Below, in pieces: positions 25,183 to 34,645 of a stretch of DNA of 64,000 nucleotides. The translations under genes and the position numbers were made by a program. Under the pieces are notes generated by a model, which worked only from the letters and a program-made list of their open reading frames with translations, ran no database searches and had not been told where the DNA came from. Positions within the stretch are counted from its first letter, which is position 1. Every line of letters starts with the position of its first letter. Source of the DNA: Actinacidiphila bryophytorum (GTDB taxonomy: Bacteria; Actinomycetota; Actinomycetes; Streptomycetales; Streptomycetaceae); contig NZ_JAFFIX010000026.1 in NCBI RefSeq assembly GCF_016916835.1, positions 61,151 through 125,150 on the forward strand, given 5' to 3'.

Positions 25183-25830
25183 TCACCCCAGGTGCTCCTC
25201 GCACCACCGCCGGGCCGATGCCGCGACCTCCTCCAGCGCTCCCGGCTCCTCGAACAGGTGCGTGGCGCCGGGGACGACCTGCAGGGTGTGCGGGCCGCCC
25301 AGGCTGCGGGCGGCCTCCTCGTTCAGCCGCAGGACGTGGCCGTCGCGCCCGCCGACGATCAGCAGGACCGGGGCGCGTACGGCCCGCAGCGCCTCGCCGC
25401 CCGCCAGGTCGGGGCGTCCCCCGCGGGAGACCACGGTGAGCACCTTCTCAGGGCGCTCCGCCGCGGCGACCAGGGCCGCAGCCGCACCGGTGCTGGCGCC
25501 GAACAGGACCACGGGGAGGTCCCGGGTCGCCGGCTGATCCGCGAGCCAGCCGACCGCGGCCGCCAGCCTGCGGGCCAGCAGCGCGATGTCGAAGCGGTGC
25601 TCACCGGTCGCCCGGTCCCGCCGCTCCTCGTCCGCGCTGAGCAGGTCCATCAGCAGGGTGCCGAGACCGGCGGTGCGCAGCTCTGCTGCGACCGCGCGGT
25701 TGCGCGGGCTGTGCCGGGAGCTGCCGCTGCCGTGCGCGAACAGCACCACCGCCCGCGCGGCGGCGGGCAGCTCCAGGTCGCCCGCCAGGTCGGCGTCGCC
25801 GACGGGCACCGTGACCGCCTGGGAGGTCAT
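25183..25830 (-). CDS. Dienelactone-hydrolase-like alpha/beta hydrolase
   Basis: 215 residues. VVLFAHGSGSSRHSPRNRAV is the oxyanion region, FGASTGAAAALVAA the nucleophile elbow (GAST G, Ser), VLLIVGGRDGHVL the acid, and VVPGATHLFEEPGAL the His. This small hydrolase type frequently pairs with the phosphoribosyltransferase encoded 42 bp downstream, sometimes as a fusion, so the two probably act together on an unknown substrate. ATG at 25830; ribosome site GACGAGGCGG is modest. Diverges from the LLM oxidoreductase gene. Confidence 0.87.
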   Translation of the reverse strand: MTSQAVTVPVGDADLAGDLELPAAARAVVLFAHGSGSSRHSPRNRAVAAELRTAGLGTLLMDLLSADEERRDRATGEHRFDIALLARRLAAAVGWLADQPATRDLPVVLFGASTGAAAALVAAAERPEKVLTVVSRGGRPDLAGGEALRAVRAPVLLIVGGRDGHVLRLNEEAARSLGGPHTLQVVPGATHLFEEPGALEEVAASARRWCEEHLG

Positions 25831-25967
25831 CCGCCTCGTCTTCTTCCTCCGTCGCTGCACTTCCAGTGTCCCAAACCGACCCGCCCGGCCGCGAGCGAAG
25901 GCGGGACCTGCCGCCGTCGCGCATGCTGGCTGGGAGGGGTGTCCCTGCTGGTGGCTGGAGGCATGTG

Positions 25968-26831
25968 GTGGAGATCGGGATCGGCCTGCCGAACGCGGTT
26001 CCAGGAACGGAACCGGACGCACTCACCGGCTGGGCGCAGCGCGCCGAGGCGGCGGGCTTCAGCACCCTCGGCACGATCGGCCGGCTGGTGTACCCGGGGT
26101 ACGAGGAGCTGATCGCCCTGACCGCAGCGGCGACCGTCACCCGGCGGATCCGGCTCACGACGAGCGTGCTGATCGGCCCGCTGTACGAGAACAGCGCGCT
26201 GCTGGCCAAGCAGGCCGCCTCACTCGACCGGCTCTCCGGCGGGCGGCTGGTCCTGGGCGTCGGCCTGGGCGGTCGCGACGACGACTACGCGGCCGGCGGG
26301 ATGTCCACCCAGGGCAGGGGGCACCGCCTGGAGGAGCAGATCACCGACATGAAGGACGTGTGGGCCGGCGGCGAGCGCGGGGTGGCAGGGGCGATCGGGC
26401 CGGTGCCCGTACGCGACGGCGGCCCCGAGCTGATCCTCGGCGGGGCGACCGCGACCACCTTCCGCCGCGTCGCCCGGCTGGCCGACGGCTGGATCATGGG
26501 CGGCGGCACCCCGGAGATGTTCGCCGAGGCCGCGGGGGGCGTGGACGCCGCCTGGCAGGAGGCGGGCCGCAAGGGCACCCCGCGCAAGCTGTCGCTGGCC
26601 TACTTCGCGCTGGGACCCGACGCCCGCGCCCAGGCCGACCGGTACCTGCTGCACTACTACGGCTACATGGGCGACGGCGCCCGCCAGGTCGCGGCGGGCG
26701 CCGCGGTCACCGCCGACATGGTGAAGTCCTACGTCGCCGCCTTCACCGAGGCCGGCTGCGACGAGCTGATCCTGGTCCCGACCGGCTCCGGGCCCGACCA
26801 GGTGGACCTGCTGGCGGAAGCGGTCGCCTGA
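25968..26831 (+). CDS. LLM-class flavin/F420-dependent oxidoreductase
   Basis: 287 residues of the luciferase-like TIM-barrel family: IGLPNAVPGTEPDAL, EAAGFSTLGTIGRLVYPGYE, ATVTRRIRLTTSVLIGPLY, AKQAASLDRLSGGRLVLGVG, LGGRDDDYAAGGMSTQGRG and GGATATTFRRVARLADGWIMGG. The last phrases are typical of F420- or FMN-dependent oxidoreductases; substrate unknown. GTG at 25968 is 6 bp after GGAGG; GTG at 25965 is an alternative. Single gene between divergent and convergent neighbours. Confidence 0.9.
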   Translation: MEIGIGLPNAVPGTEPDALTGWAQRAEAAGFSTLGTIGRLVYPGYEELIALTAAATVTRRIRLTTSVLIGPLYENSALLAKQAASLDRLSGGRLVLGVGLGGRDDDYAAGGMSTQGRGHRLEEQITDMKDVWAGGERGVAGAIGPVPVRDGGPELILGGATATTFRRVARLADGWIMGGGTPEMFAEAAGGVDAAWQEAGRKGTPRKLSLAYFALGPDARAQADRYLLHYYGYMGDGARQVAAGAAVTADMVKSYVAAFTEAGCDELILVPTGSGPDQVDLLAEAVA

Positions 26832-26853
26832 GGCGGCCCCGCACGGACCGCGT

Positions 26854-27840
26854 TCAGGCCCAGCCCTTGCGGGCGGCGATCCAGCCGAGCTGGATACGGC
26901 TCTCCGCCCCGGCCTTGACCATCAGCTCGCCGATGCGCCGCTGGACGGTGCGCCGGGAGACGCCGAGCTGGCTCGCCGCCGCCTGGTCGGTCAGCCCGGC
27001 GAGGACCAGGTTCAGCACCCGGGCGTCGAGCGGGTCGATCGCGTCGGGCCGGGCCTCGGTGACCGCGTCGCCGATCATGTTCAGCGACAGCGGGTAGGCC
27101 TGCTCCCAGGCCAGCTCGAAGTAGGCGACCAGCGCCTCCAGGAGTCCGCCGGCGTGCACCAGGACGGAGGCGGCGTCGGTGTTGCGCCCGGGCAGCAGCG
27201 GCAGCATCGCCAGCTCGCGGTCGGCGATCATGAACTTCACCGGCACCACGTCGGTGACGCTGACCCGCTGCCCGGCCGAGAGCGCCGCCAGCGCCTGGGC
27301 GACCATCCCCGGCTCCTGGAGCGCGTCACGCTGCACGATCGTGCGGTAGAGCACCCCGCGGCGCACCCCTGACTCCTCGGCCGCGTTGCTGCGCGGCGGT
27401 ACGACGCTCAGCTCGGGCACCATCATCGACCGCACCTCGTGCCGCGCGGACTCCTGCAGCTGGGCGAAGCGGTGCCTGACCGCCTCGACGTCGGTGATCA
27501 CCTCGACCACGCTGCCGCCGGCGGTGGCGGCCCTGTGCTGGTCGGCCAGCACGAGCAGTTCCAGCTCCGCCGCGTGCAGTTCGTCGCGCCGCGAGCGCAG
27601 CACCCCGCCCAGCGCGACCGCGGGCGGCGCGGCCCGGAAGAGGGTCGCGGGCCCCTGCGCGGCGGCGGGCGCGTCGGCCACCGCGAGACCGCGTTCCGCC
27701 AGCGCGGTCAGCAGCCGCAGCACCTCGGCGGGCGCCCGCCGGGTCTCGGCGGCCAGCTCCTGGGGGCGGGTGCCGGCGCGGGACACGAGGAGGCGGTAGA
27801 CCTCCTCCTCGTCGCGGGCAAGACCGAGCGCGGCGAGCAT
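26854..27840 (-). CDS. TrmB/LuxR-type helix-turn-helix regulator
   Basis: 328 residues. The N-terminus resembles a TrmB-like winged helix (EEEVYRLLVSRAGTRPQELA, EVLRLLTALAERGLA). The C-terminal LuxR-type HTH is AIDPLDARVLNLVLAGLTDQ plus AAASQLGVSRRTVQRRIGEL. The middle part (SARHEVRSMMVPELSVVPPR, RTIVQRDALQEPGMVAQALA) matches the sensor-like region of a large Streptomyces family of stand-alone LuxR regulators. ATG at 27840 follows AGGGGGTCCC. Convergent with the LLM gene, 22 bp apart; target unknown. Confidence 0.87.
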   Translation of the reverse strand: MLAALGLARDEEEVYRLLVSRAGTRPQELAAETRRAPAEVLRLLTALAERGLAVADAPAAAQGPATLFRAAPPAVALGGVLRSRRDELHAAELELLVLADQHRAATAGGSVVEVITDVEAVRHRFAQLQESARHEVRSMMVPELSVVPPRSNAAEESGVRRGVLYRTIVQRDALQEPGMVAQALAALSAGQRVSVTDVVPVKFMIADRELAMLPLLPGRNTDAASVLVHAGGLLEALVAYFELAWEQAYPLSLNMIGDAVTEARPDAIDPLDARVLNLVLAGLTDQAAASQLGVSRRTVQRRIGELMVKAGAESRIQLGWIAARKGWA

Positions 27841-27941
27841 GGGACCCCCTGTGGTGCGGATGGAAGTCCCTGGAGGATACGGAGGCCGCCCGCGGCCCCG
27901 ACACCGGGTGTCCGGTGGGCGGCGGGCGGCCCCGTGCCAGG

Positions 27942-30900
27942 TCACGTCAGGCCGTAGGCCCGTGTCACCTCCTGGCTGATGCGGTTGCCCGCGTCGTCCC
28001 AGACCTGCGCCTTCAGCGACACGAAGCCCCGGTGCGGCGCGTCGTAGCGGGCGGTCCAGCTGCCGTCGGCCGCCTCGTCCAGGGCGACGGGGTGCCAGCT
28101 GCGCCCGTCGTCGTAGGAGACGGCCAGCGTGGCGCCCTTGATCCGGCCGGCGCCTGCCGCGTCCGGCAGGTGGCTGCCGGTGAGCCGCAGGGTCTGCCGG
28201 CCGCCGTGCGCGTCGCCCGCCAGGTCGGTGGCGACGCCGTAGTCGAGCTGGAGCAGCGCCATGCGGTCGATCCGGTCCGGGTCCGTGACCGGGGCGGACT
28301 TCACCGTCCACACCGTGTGGGTGCGGGGCGAGAGCCGGTAGGCGGCAGGGTCGCGCTCCGCCTTGAGGTCGAGGGTGTACGTGGACGGTGTCGTCGGGAT
28401 CGGGTAGAGCGTCGCCGACGGCCAGGCCGAGGTCGCGACCTGCTCGCCGTCCTGCCACACGGTGAAGGCCAGGGTGTCGCTGCCGTCCTGCATGGTGCCG
28501 CCGTGCTCCTGCCCGCCGGCGCTGTCGGTCCAGGGCTGGACGTTGAAGGACAGGAAGCCCTGCTGCCGCTCCGACCACCAGTAGCCGCCGCCGTTGCGCG
28601 GGTGCGCGACGGGGGCGAACCAGTCCTCGGTCACCTTGCTGCCCGCCTTGTACGCGGTGATGGCGCCGTTGGACTCCAGGGCCATGCCGGGACCGGTGAT
28701 CGCGTCCCCGGCCCAGGTGGTGCCGGGCTGCGCCGAGACGTAGTCGGTGCGCGTGCCGGGCATGTCGATCCGCAGCGGGGAGCCGAGCGAGTACGTGCGG
28801 TAGGGCCGGTAGTCCCAGCGGAATTCGCCGCTGGGGTAGGAGGTGGTGCCGTGGAAGCGCATGTCCACGGTGGCCAGCTCCGACGGCTTGGGCCGGTAGG
28901 TCAGACCGGTGGCCGGGATGCGGCCCGGGTGCGGGTCGGCCAGGTCGTAGACGTACGGCGAGTTGGGCACCCCGTCGGCGGCCAGCCGCAGCCCGCCGCG
29001 GCGGGCCTGGGCGACCAGCGGTGCCCCCTCGCGTGCGGTCACCGTCACCACGGGCACCGCGCTGTAGTCGCCCGCGTCGGTGCCGACCCACTCCAGCAGC
29101 TTGCCGGGGGTGTCGTTCACCACGACCAGCAGGGCCGCACCCGCGTCGGCTGCGGCCTGTGCCCGCTGGGAGCCGGTGACCGCGTCGCTGCGGGTGACCA
29201 GCACCGCCTTCCCCTCGGCGTCGAGGCCGCTGTAGTCGGCGGGGGCGCCGGCTCCCGCGTAGACGGTGTCCAGCCGCTTCCTGCCGTCGTAGAAGGCGCT
29301 GCCGCTCTGGGCCAGTACGGTGACCGGCTTCCCGTCGCGGGTGAGCGTCAGCAGCGGCTGGGCCTTGCGCCAGCGCGTCTCGTACTCGAAGATGCCCTGC
29401 GTGACCTGCCGGGTGGGCTGCACGAACATGCTGTCGTAGGCGGGTCCGAGCAGGTACTGCGAGTCCAGGGTGCTCAGCCCGCCGTCGGAGCGGTGCCAGT
29501 CCATGTACAGCGTCCGGTCCTCGGTGGTGCGCGGCACCTGCGCGGTGACCTCGCGTGCCTGGCTCGCGTCCAGGTCCAGCTGCCGGTCCTGGTCGAGGGT
29601 GATCTCCGGGTCGCCGAGCAGCGCCATGCCCACCGAGTCGGGGCCGTGGCTGCCGGCGACGTCGAGGTAGGTCAGTGCGCTGTAGGTGCCCGAGCGCAGC
29701 CGTACGGTGAGCCGGCCGGTGTCGCCGACCTGGATCAGCTGGGGGTCGGCGTCGGTGCCGAACTGCTGGAGTTCGACCAGGGCGGCGGCGGGCCTGCCCG
29801 CCCGGTCCTTGACGGTGATGTCCAGCGCGTGCCGCTCGTCCTCCTTGTACAGGCCGACCTGGGTGCGGGTCAGCACCGCGCCCGCGGCGTCGCTCGCGGT
29901 GACCTGCCCCAGGTAGCGGCGGCCTGCCGCGCCGAGGTGCGGCCGGGCGGTGGCGGTGACCGATGCGGAGCCGTGCGCGGGCACCGTCAGGGTGTCGGCG
30001 GACAGCGTGAACATCCCGGCCGGTGCGGGGGTGCCGGCGTCGGCGCCCGGGTCCACGTCGTAGGGTCCGCCGGCCACCTCGGCGCTCAGCGACAGGTGCA
30101 GGTCGACCGCGCCGGAGCCGCTGTTGCGGTACGTCACGGTGCGCTCGGCCGGCGCCTGGTCATCGTAGGGCCAGCTGTCGAAGCCGAAGTAGGCGGAGCC
30201 GGTCGCGGTCACGGCCGCGCCGAGCGAGGCGGGCACGTCGACGCGGCCGGCGCCCACCTGGTAGGCGGTGCTGCCGGGAAGCTCCTTGGCGGTGCTCATC
30301 AGCGCGTCCTTGAGCTGCGGCGCCGTCCAGTCGGGGTGTTCCTCCGCCAGGATCGCGGCCGCGCCCGCCACGTGCGGCGTCGCCATCGACGTACCGCTCA
30401 TCGTCTGGTACCAGCCGGTCTCCGCGCTGCCGCCCGCCTTGGCGGCGACGATGTCGACACCGGGGGCGGCGATGTCCGGCTTGAGGGCGTAGTCGCCGAA
30501 GCGCGGGCCGAGGGTGGAGAAGGAGGCGAGCTGGTCACCGGAGTCCACGGCGGCCACGGTCAGCGCCGAGTCGGCGGTGCCGGGGGCGCTCATCGAGGCC
30601 TCGGCGCCGGTGTTGCCCGCGGCGACCACGAACAGCGCGCCGCTCTGCGCCGAGAGCCGGTCCACCGCCTGGCTCATCGGGTCGGTGCCGTCGCTGGGGT
30701 CGGTGCCGCCCAGGCTCATGCTGACCACCCTGGCGCCCTGCGCCACCGCCCACTCCATACCGGCGATCACCCAGGAGTCGTCGCCTGAGCCCTCGTCGGA
30801 GAGCACCTTGCCCACCAGCAGGTCGGCGCCGGGCGCCACGCCCTTCTCCACACCGCCGGAGGCGGCACCGCTGCCGCCCACCGTGGATGCGGTGTGGGTG

Positions 30901-31766
30901 CCGTGGCCGTTGCCGTCCTGCGTCGACTCACCGGGCACGAAGCTGACGGCCTCGCTGACCCGGCCTGCCAGGTCGGGGTGGTGGGAGTCGACTCCGGTGT
31001 CCAGCACGGCGACCTTGACGCCCTTGCCGTCGTCGCCCGCCGCCCAGGCGGCGGGGGCGCCGATCTGCGCGGTGCTGTCCTGCAGGTCGGCGCGGACCTT
31101 GCCGTCGAGCCAGACCTTGGCCAGGCCGTCCCGCAGCAGCGGCGCCGGGGTCCCGGTGGCGGCCGTCGCCACGGCCTGCGGTGCCGCCGGGGCCGGGACG
31201 ACCGAGGTCCACAGCTGCCTGGCGTGCTTCTTGGCGGCCTTGACCGAGGTCCCGTCGATGCTGGGCAGCGACCGCACCCGGGTGCTGCCGCTGGGCAGGG
31301 TGCGCGTCGCCAGCGGCTGGGCCGCTCCCGGGCGCCAGCCGAGGATCAGCGGGATGCCGTCGCTGTGCTGGTCGTCGTAGCCCTGCCCGATCAGCGCGGT
31401 GACGTCGAAGAGCCGCCGGTCCAGCCGGTCGGCGGCCAGGTACGGCATCGCCTCGTCGGGGTAGACGTACAGGTCGCCCCCGACGACCTCGGTCCTGACC
31501 CCGCCGGTGGCGCCGTGCGGGCGGGTGACGTCGACTTGCTGCGGACCCGTGCCGGGTCCCGACACCCGGACCACGTCGCCGGTGAGCAGGGTGACGGTGT
31601 GCGGGCCGCCCGCCGCGGGGGCCGCGGGCGCCGGGGCCGGTGCGGGGGTGTCCGCTGCCGCCGGTCCGGCCGGCCCCGACAGCGACGCGAGGACGGCCAC
31701 AAGGGTGGCGGCCGTCGCCGTCGCTGCCCGCCGGCCACGTCTGCGGGAAGGTGTGAGGGAGGTCAT
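27942..31766 (-). CDS. Large secreted S8 subtilisin-like serine protease
   Basis: 1274 residues with a Sec signal (cleavage near AAADTP, about residue 39). An inhibitor-like pro-region (VTLLTGDVVRVSGPGTGPQQ) precedes the peptidase domain with a complete triad: Asp in VAVLDTGVDSHHPDL (about 255), His in NGHGTHTASTVGGSG (about 290) and Ser in GTSMATPHVAGAAAILAEEH (about 460). A protease-associated-like segment (KAVLVTRSDAVTGSQRAQAA) and Ig-like beta domains fill the C-terminal 750 residues. Such multidomain subtilases are common Streptomyces exoenzymes. ATG at 31766. Confidence 0.93.
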   Translation of the reverse strand: MTSLTPSRRRGRRAATATAATLVAVLASLSGPAGPAAADTPAPAPAPAAPAAGGPHTVTLLTGDVVRVSGPGTGPQQVDVTRPHGATGGVRTEVVGGDLYVYPDEAMPYLAADRLDRRLFDVTALIGQGYDDQHSDGIPLILGWRPGAAQPLATRTLPSGSTRVRSLPSIDGTSVKAAKKHARQLWTSVVPAPAAPQAVATAATGTPAPLLRDGLAKVWLDGKVRADLQDSTAQIGAPAAWAAGDDGKGVKVAVLDTGVDSHHPDLAGRVSEAVSFVPGESTQDGNGHGTHTASTVGGSGAASGGVEKGVAPGADLLVGKVLSDEGSGDDSWVIAGMEWAVAQGARVVSMSLGGTDPSDGTDPMSQAVDRLSAQSGALFVVAAGNTGAEASMSAPGTADSALTVAAVDSGDQLASFSTLGPRFGDYALKPDIAAPGVDIVAAKAGGSAETGWYQTMSGTSMATPHVAGAAAILAEEHPDWTAPQLKDALMSTAKELPGSTAYQVGAGRVDVPASLGAAVTATGSAYFGFDSWPYDDQAPAERTVTYRNSGSGAVDLHLSLSAEVAGGPYDVDPGADAGTPAPAGMFTLSADTLTVPAHGSASVTATARPHLGAAGRRYLGQVTASDAAGAVLTRTQVGLYKEDERHALDITVKDRAGRPAAALVELQQFGTDADPQLIQVGDTGRLTVRLRSGTYSALTYLDVAGSHGPDSVGMALLGDPEITLDQDRQLDLDASQAREVTAQVPRTTEDRTLYMDWHRSDGGLSTLDSQYLLGPAYDSMFVQPTRQVTQGIFEYETRWRKAQPLLTLTRDGKPVTVLAQSGSAFYDGRKRLDTVYAGAGAPADYSGLDAEGKAVLVTRSDAVTGSQRAQAAADAGAALLVVVNDTPGKLLEWVGTDAGDYSAVPVVTVTAREGAPLVAQARRGGLRLAADGVPNSPYVYDLADPHPGRIPATGLTYRPKPSELATVDMRFHGTTSYPSGEFRWDYRPYRTYSLGSPLRIDMPGTRTDYVSAQPGTTWAGDAITGPGMALESNGAITAYKAGSKVTEDWFAPVAHPRNGGGYWWSERQQGFLSFNVQPWTDSAGGQEHGGTMQDGSDTLAFTVWQDGEQVATSAWPSATLYPIPTTPSTYTLDLKAERDPAAYRLSPRTHTVWTVKSAPVTDPDRIDRMALLQLDYGVATDLAGDAHGGRQTLRLTGSHLPDAAGAGRIKGATLAVSYDDGRSWHPVALDEAADGSWTARYDAPHRGFVSLKAQVWDDAGNRISQEVTRAYGLT

Positions 31767-32188
31767 GCGCAGGTCCTACCGGCCGCCGGCGGCGGAAGGG
31801 AACGGCGTTCGGCTGGCACGAAAGCGCCACGTCTCATATGTGCCAGGGCGGCCGGCTCTCCCCCGGGCGGCCGGTGCGGCCCGCCGCCCGGAACGGGCTC
31901 TGCGGGGGCGGCGGTTCGGGCCTGCGCCGGGCGGCGCGGCAGGGCCGGCGGCGTCACGGGCCGAGCCGGCCCGCGGCGCCGCCGGAAGCGGACCGGAAGC
32001 GGGGCGCGGCTACCCGCGGAAGCGGTCGCGGGGGTCCACTGGGTCTGCGGGGCCGGGCCGCCGCGGCCGGCGTTCGGGACCGGCACTCGGGGACCGGCAG
32101 GACCATGCCGCGTGGGGTCGGGGGGATGCGGATGCACCTGTCGAACGGTCCGCACCGGCCGCGGTCACGCCGCCCGGCCCCGCCCCGG
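31767..32188. other. 422-bp intergenic region, no gene seen
   Basis: Between the subtilase start and the 3' end of the SARP-macro gene. Open frames here are short GC-driven shadows without ribosome sites. The only structure I see is the left copy of an inverted repeat that reappears on the far side of the TIR/macro island (31963-32003). The subtilase promoter should lie in the first 150 bp, but no clear -10/-35 pair stands out. Confidence 0.6.
31963..32003 (+). repeat. Left flanking inverted repeat of the TIR/macro island
   Basis: 41 bp matching the reverse complement of 38039-38079 at 34 positions; the inner 23 bp match at 22 (core GGAAGCGGACCGGAAGCGGG). Weaker similarity continues for about 35 bp more on the island side. 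It lies outside all coding sequence. Confidence 0.6.
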
Positions 32189-33556
32189 CTAAGTCTCGCC
32201 CTCTCCCGGCCCCGCCTGCTGGAAGCGCTTCTCGACCGGCCCCAGGTCGGTGCCCGCAAGGTCCTCGGCCCGTATCACGATCCGCAGTTCGGGGGTGAGC
32301 GCGGGATCGCGGCGGCAGGCGGCGATGAAGGAGTCGACGATCAGGGCCGCGAGCTGGCCCCGGTCCAGCTCCGTGACACGGGCGAGGCCCGCGCCGATCA
32401 GCGGGAGCGCGAGCGGCCTGAACTGGCCGTGCACGGCCACCGCTGCCCACAGGCTCTCCAGGCTGGTCCGCAGGTCCTCGTGCCGGGAGCGGGCCACCAG
32501 GTCGTTGCCGAGCCGGGAGTAGGCGGTCGCGAACACCCGGCGGCCGTCCACCGGGACGGCGACCGTGGTGCCGACCGGGTAGCGCACCCGCCGGCCGCGC
32601 GGCTTGTCCCTGACGCTCTCGGTGCCGAGGGCCGGCACCCCGCGCAGCCCTGCCTGCAGCTTCTCGTCCAGCAGCCGGCGCTGCCCGGCGAAGAGGTGGT
32701 CGACCAGCTGCCCCTGGACGCTCCCGCGGCTGATCACGACGTCCTGGTCGGTGGCCGTGTCGAAGGTGTCGGTGAAGCCGACCACGAGGTTGGCGTCCTG
32801 CTGCTCGAACAGGTCGCCGCGCAGCAGCACGACGTCCACCCGCCGGCCGGGCAGCGGCACGGCGTGCCGCAGCAGTTCGTCCCCGTGCCGCGCCCGCAGC
32901 TCGGCGCGCAGCGCGTCGAGGGTGCGGGCCGCCTCCCGGTCGTCGGGGTGGTCGCGGGCGATCGACTCGGCGACCGGCAGCGCCAGGTCGGGACGGCCGA
33001 GCCGGGTCCTGGCACTCACCAGTTCACGGCGGGCCGAGTCCTGCAGTGCGGCAAGCCGGCGGATGTACGCTGCCGCGAACTCCTCGCCGTGCACCTCGGC
33101 CAGCGGCCGGCCGCGCACCATGGCCAGCGCCTCGCCCAGCCGGTGGGCCGCGGTGGCGGGCGGGGCGAGCAGTGCGGCGCCGACGACCGCGGTGAACTCC
33201 TCGCTGTCCACCTCCCCAGGACCCGGCACCAGGCGGTAGGCGGTCTCCGGGCCTGCCACGGTGACCTGCTGCTCGGTGCGCAGGACCCGGGCTGCGGTGC
33301 CGTCCTGCCGCGGGTCGAGGGCGCGCCGCAGCTCCAGGACGCGCTTTTGCACCTCGTTGCGCCCGCGCTGGGCCAGATGCCGCGGCTCGTCGGCCATCCC
33401 CCACACGTCGCGGCGCAGTGTGCGTACGGGAACCGCCTCGCCCTCCGCGGCGACGAGCCGGACCAGCAGCCGGGTGGTCAGCGGCGTCAACCGGACCTCG
33501 GCGCCGTCGACTTCGAGCTGCACCGGCCCCAGCACCCTGATCCGGATCCGCGTCAT
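32189..33556 (-). CDS. SARP/BTAD-type DNA-binding regulator fused to a ThsA-like macro domain
   Basis: 455 residues. Residues 1-100 form an OmpR-like winged helix as in SARPs (RIRVLGPVQLEVDGAEVRL, TPLTTRLLVRLVAAEGEAVP, NEVQKRVLELRRALDP), then a bacterial transcriptional activation domain of helical repeats (about 110-240). From about 250 a macro domain follows: VVLLRGDLFEQQDANLVVGF, TDTFDTATD, RVRYPVGTTVAVPVDGRRVF, ATAYSRLGNDLVARS and LALPLIGAGLARV, closely like the macro domain of the divergent neighbour. Macro domains bind ADP-ribose derivatives, so I infer a regulator that senses a TIR product. ATG at 33556; TAATCT at 33611-33616 is a possible -10. Confidence 0.85.
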   Translation of the reverse strand: MTRIRIRVLGPVQLEVDGAEVRLTPLTTRLLVRLVAAEGEAVPVRTLRRDVWGMADEPRHLAQRGRNEVQKRVLELRRALDPRQDGTAARVLRTEQQVTVAGPETAYRLVPGPGEVDSEEFTAVVGAALLAPPATAAHRLGEALAMVRGRPLAEVHGEEFAAAYIRRLAALQDSARRELVSARTRLGRPDLALPVAESIARDHPDDREAARTLDALRAELRARHGDELLRHAVPLPGRRVDVVLLRGDLFEQQDANLVVGFTDTFDTATDQDVVISRGSVQGQLVDHLFAGQRRLLDEKLQAGLRGVPALGTESVRDKPRGRRVRYPVGTTVAVPVDGRRVFATAYSRLGNDLVARSRHEDLRTSLESLWAAVAVHGQFRPLALPLIGAGLARVTELDRGQLAALIVDSFIAACRRDPALTPELRIVIRAEDLAGTDLGPVEKRFQQAGPGEGET

Positions 33557-33705
33557 CGCCACCACCGCCCGCCCCTGCCCCCGCACCGGACACCCCCGGG
33601 AGCGTCCGCCAGATTACCAACACACCCGGGACAAACCCTGCGTTACGGGAATCCCGCCGTAGGCGTTCGGCAACTGCCGGACGGGGCAGGGCAGCGGGGG
33701 CGGAC

Positions 33706-34569
33706 GTGCTGACGCGGCGCGGGCGACAGGTGCTGCTGCGCAATGCCATGGCGGCCTTCGGCGGGATATCCGCGGTCCTGCAGTTCGTGGCCCAGTTCTT
33801 CCCGCGCAGCTTCCCCGACTCCGGCCCCGTGGCCGCGGTGTCGCTGGCCGCGTGCCTGGTGTGGGGGCTCAGCCGTGCCCGGCCGGTACGGCGGGTGCGG
33901 CAGGAGTTCCGTCGGCCCGACATGGCGATCGTGGTCGAGGAGGGCGACCTGTTCGAGCAGCAGGACGCGAGCCTCGTGGTCGGCTTCTGCGACACCTTCG
34001 ACACCGCGTCGGACGGCGGGGCGGTCATCGACGGGTCCAGTGTGCAGGCGCAGTTGCTGCTGCGGCGCTACGGCGGCGATGTGCGCAGGCTCGACGCGGC
34101 GCTGGACAGCGCGCTCGGCGGTGTCGAGCCCGTGGCGCGCGAGGACCGCACGGGCAAGCCGCTGGGCAAGCTGGACCGCTACCCGGTCGGCACCGTCGCG
34201 GTGCTGGGCGCCCGGCCGCGGCTGACCTTCGCCACCGCCTACAGCCGTATCGGCAACGACCTCGTGGCCGCCTCCAGCGTCGAGGACCTGTGGTTCAGCC
34301 TCAACCGCCTGTGGGACACGGTGAGTCGGCACGCCCGGCCGGAAGCGGTGGCGATGCCGCTGGTCGGCTCCGGGCTGTCCCGGCTCGACCACCTGGACCA
34401 GGAGAGCCTGCTCCGGCTGATCCTGATGTCCTTCGTCGCCCGCTCCCGCGAGGGCGCGATCTGCCGCGAACTGCGGGTCGTGGTACGCCCGGCCGACCTG
34501 GCGCGGATCAACATGCCCGAGGTGGCGGCCTTCCTGCGCACACTGGCGTCGGGGCTGGACCGGGGGTGA
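33706..34569 (+). CDS. Two-TM macro-domain protein, type II Thoeris ThsA-like effector candidate
   Basis: 287 residues. Two hydrophobic helices near the N-terminus (about 15-35, AMAAFGGISAVLQFVAQFF; about 43-60, VAAVSLAACLVWGL) are followed by a cytosolic macro domain from about 70: VVEEGDLFEQQDASLVVGFC, DTFDTASDGGAVIDG, LDRYPVGTVAVLGARPRL, FATAYSRIGNDLVAASS and AVAMPLVGSGLSRLDHL. This is the architecture of TM-macro ThsA effectors, which respond to a TIR-made ADP-ribose conjugate. GTG at 33706 follows GGGGGCGG. Divergent from the SARP-macro gene and convergent with the TIR operon across a strong terminator. Confidence 0.85.
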   Translation: MLTRRGRQVLLRNAMAAFGGISAVLQFVAQFFPRSFPDSGPVAAVSLAACLVWGLSRARPVRRVRQEFRRPDMAIVVEEGDLFEQQDASLVVGFCDTFDTASDGGAVIDGSSVQAQLLLRRYGGDVRRLDAALDSALGGVEPVAREDRTGKPLGKLDRYPVGTVAVLGARPRLTFATAYSRIGNDLVAASSVEDLWFSLNRLWDTVSRHARPEAVAMPLVGSGLSRLDHLDQESLLRLILMSFVARSREGAICRELRVVVRPADLARINMPEVAAFLRTLASGLDRG

Positions 34570-34589
34570 GGCCGCCCGCCGGGGACGAA

Positions 34590-34632
34590 CAGCGGGCGGC
34601 GGGAAGGGGCCGGCCCTTCCCGCCGCCCGCTG
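34590..34632. terminator. Bidirectional hairpin terminator between 2TM-macro and TIR genes
   Basis: A perfect 19-bp stem (left arm CAGCGGGCGGCGGGAAGGG, 34590-34608; right arm 34614-34632) with a 5-base loop, 21 bp after one stop codon and 14 bp before the other. It should insulate the two converging units. Confidence 0.85.
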
Positions 34633-34645
34633 CGGCAGTTGCGCC

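Noticed and set aside
27915..30788. 957-codon plus-strand frame across the subtilase gene
   Set aside because: Val/Gly/Arg-rich antisense frame of a clear protease; typical artefact of high-GC coding DNA.
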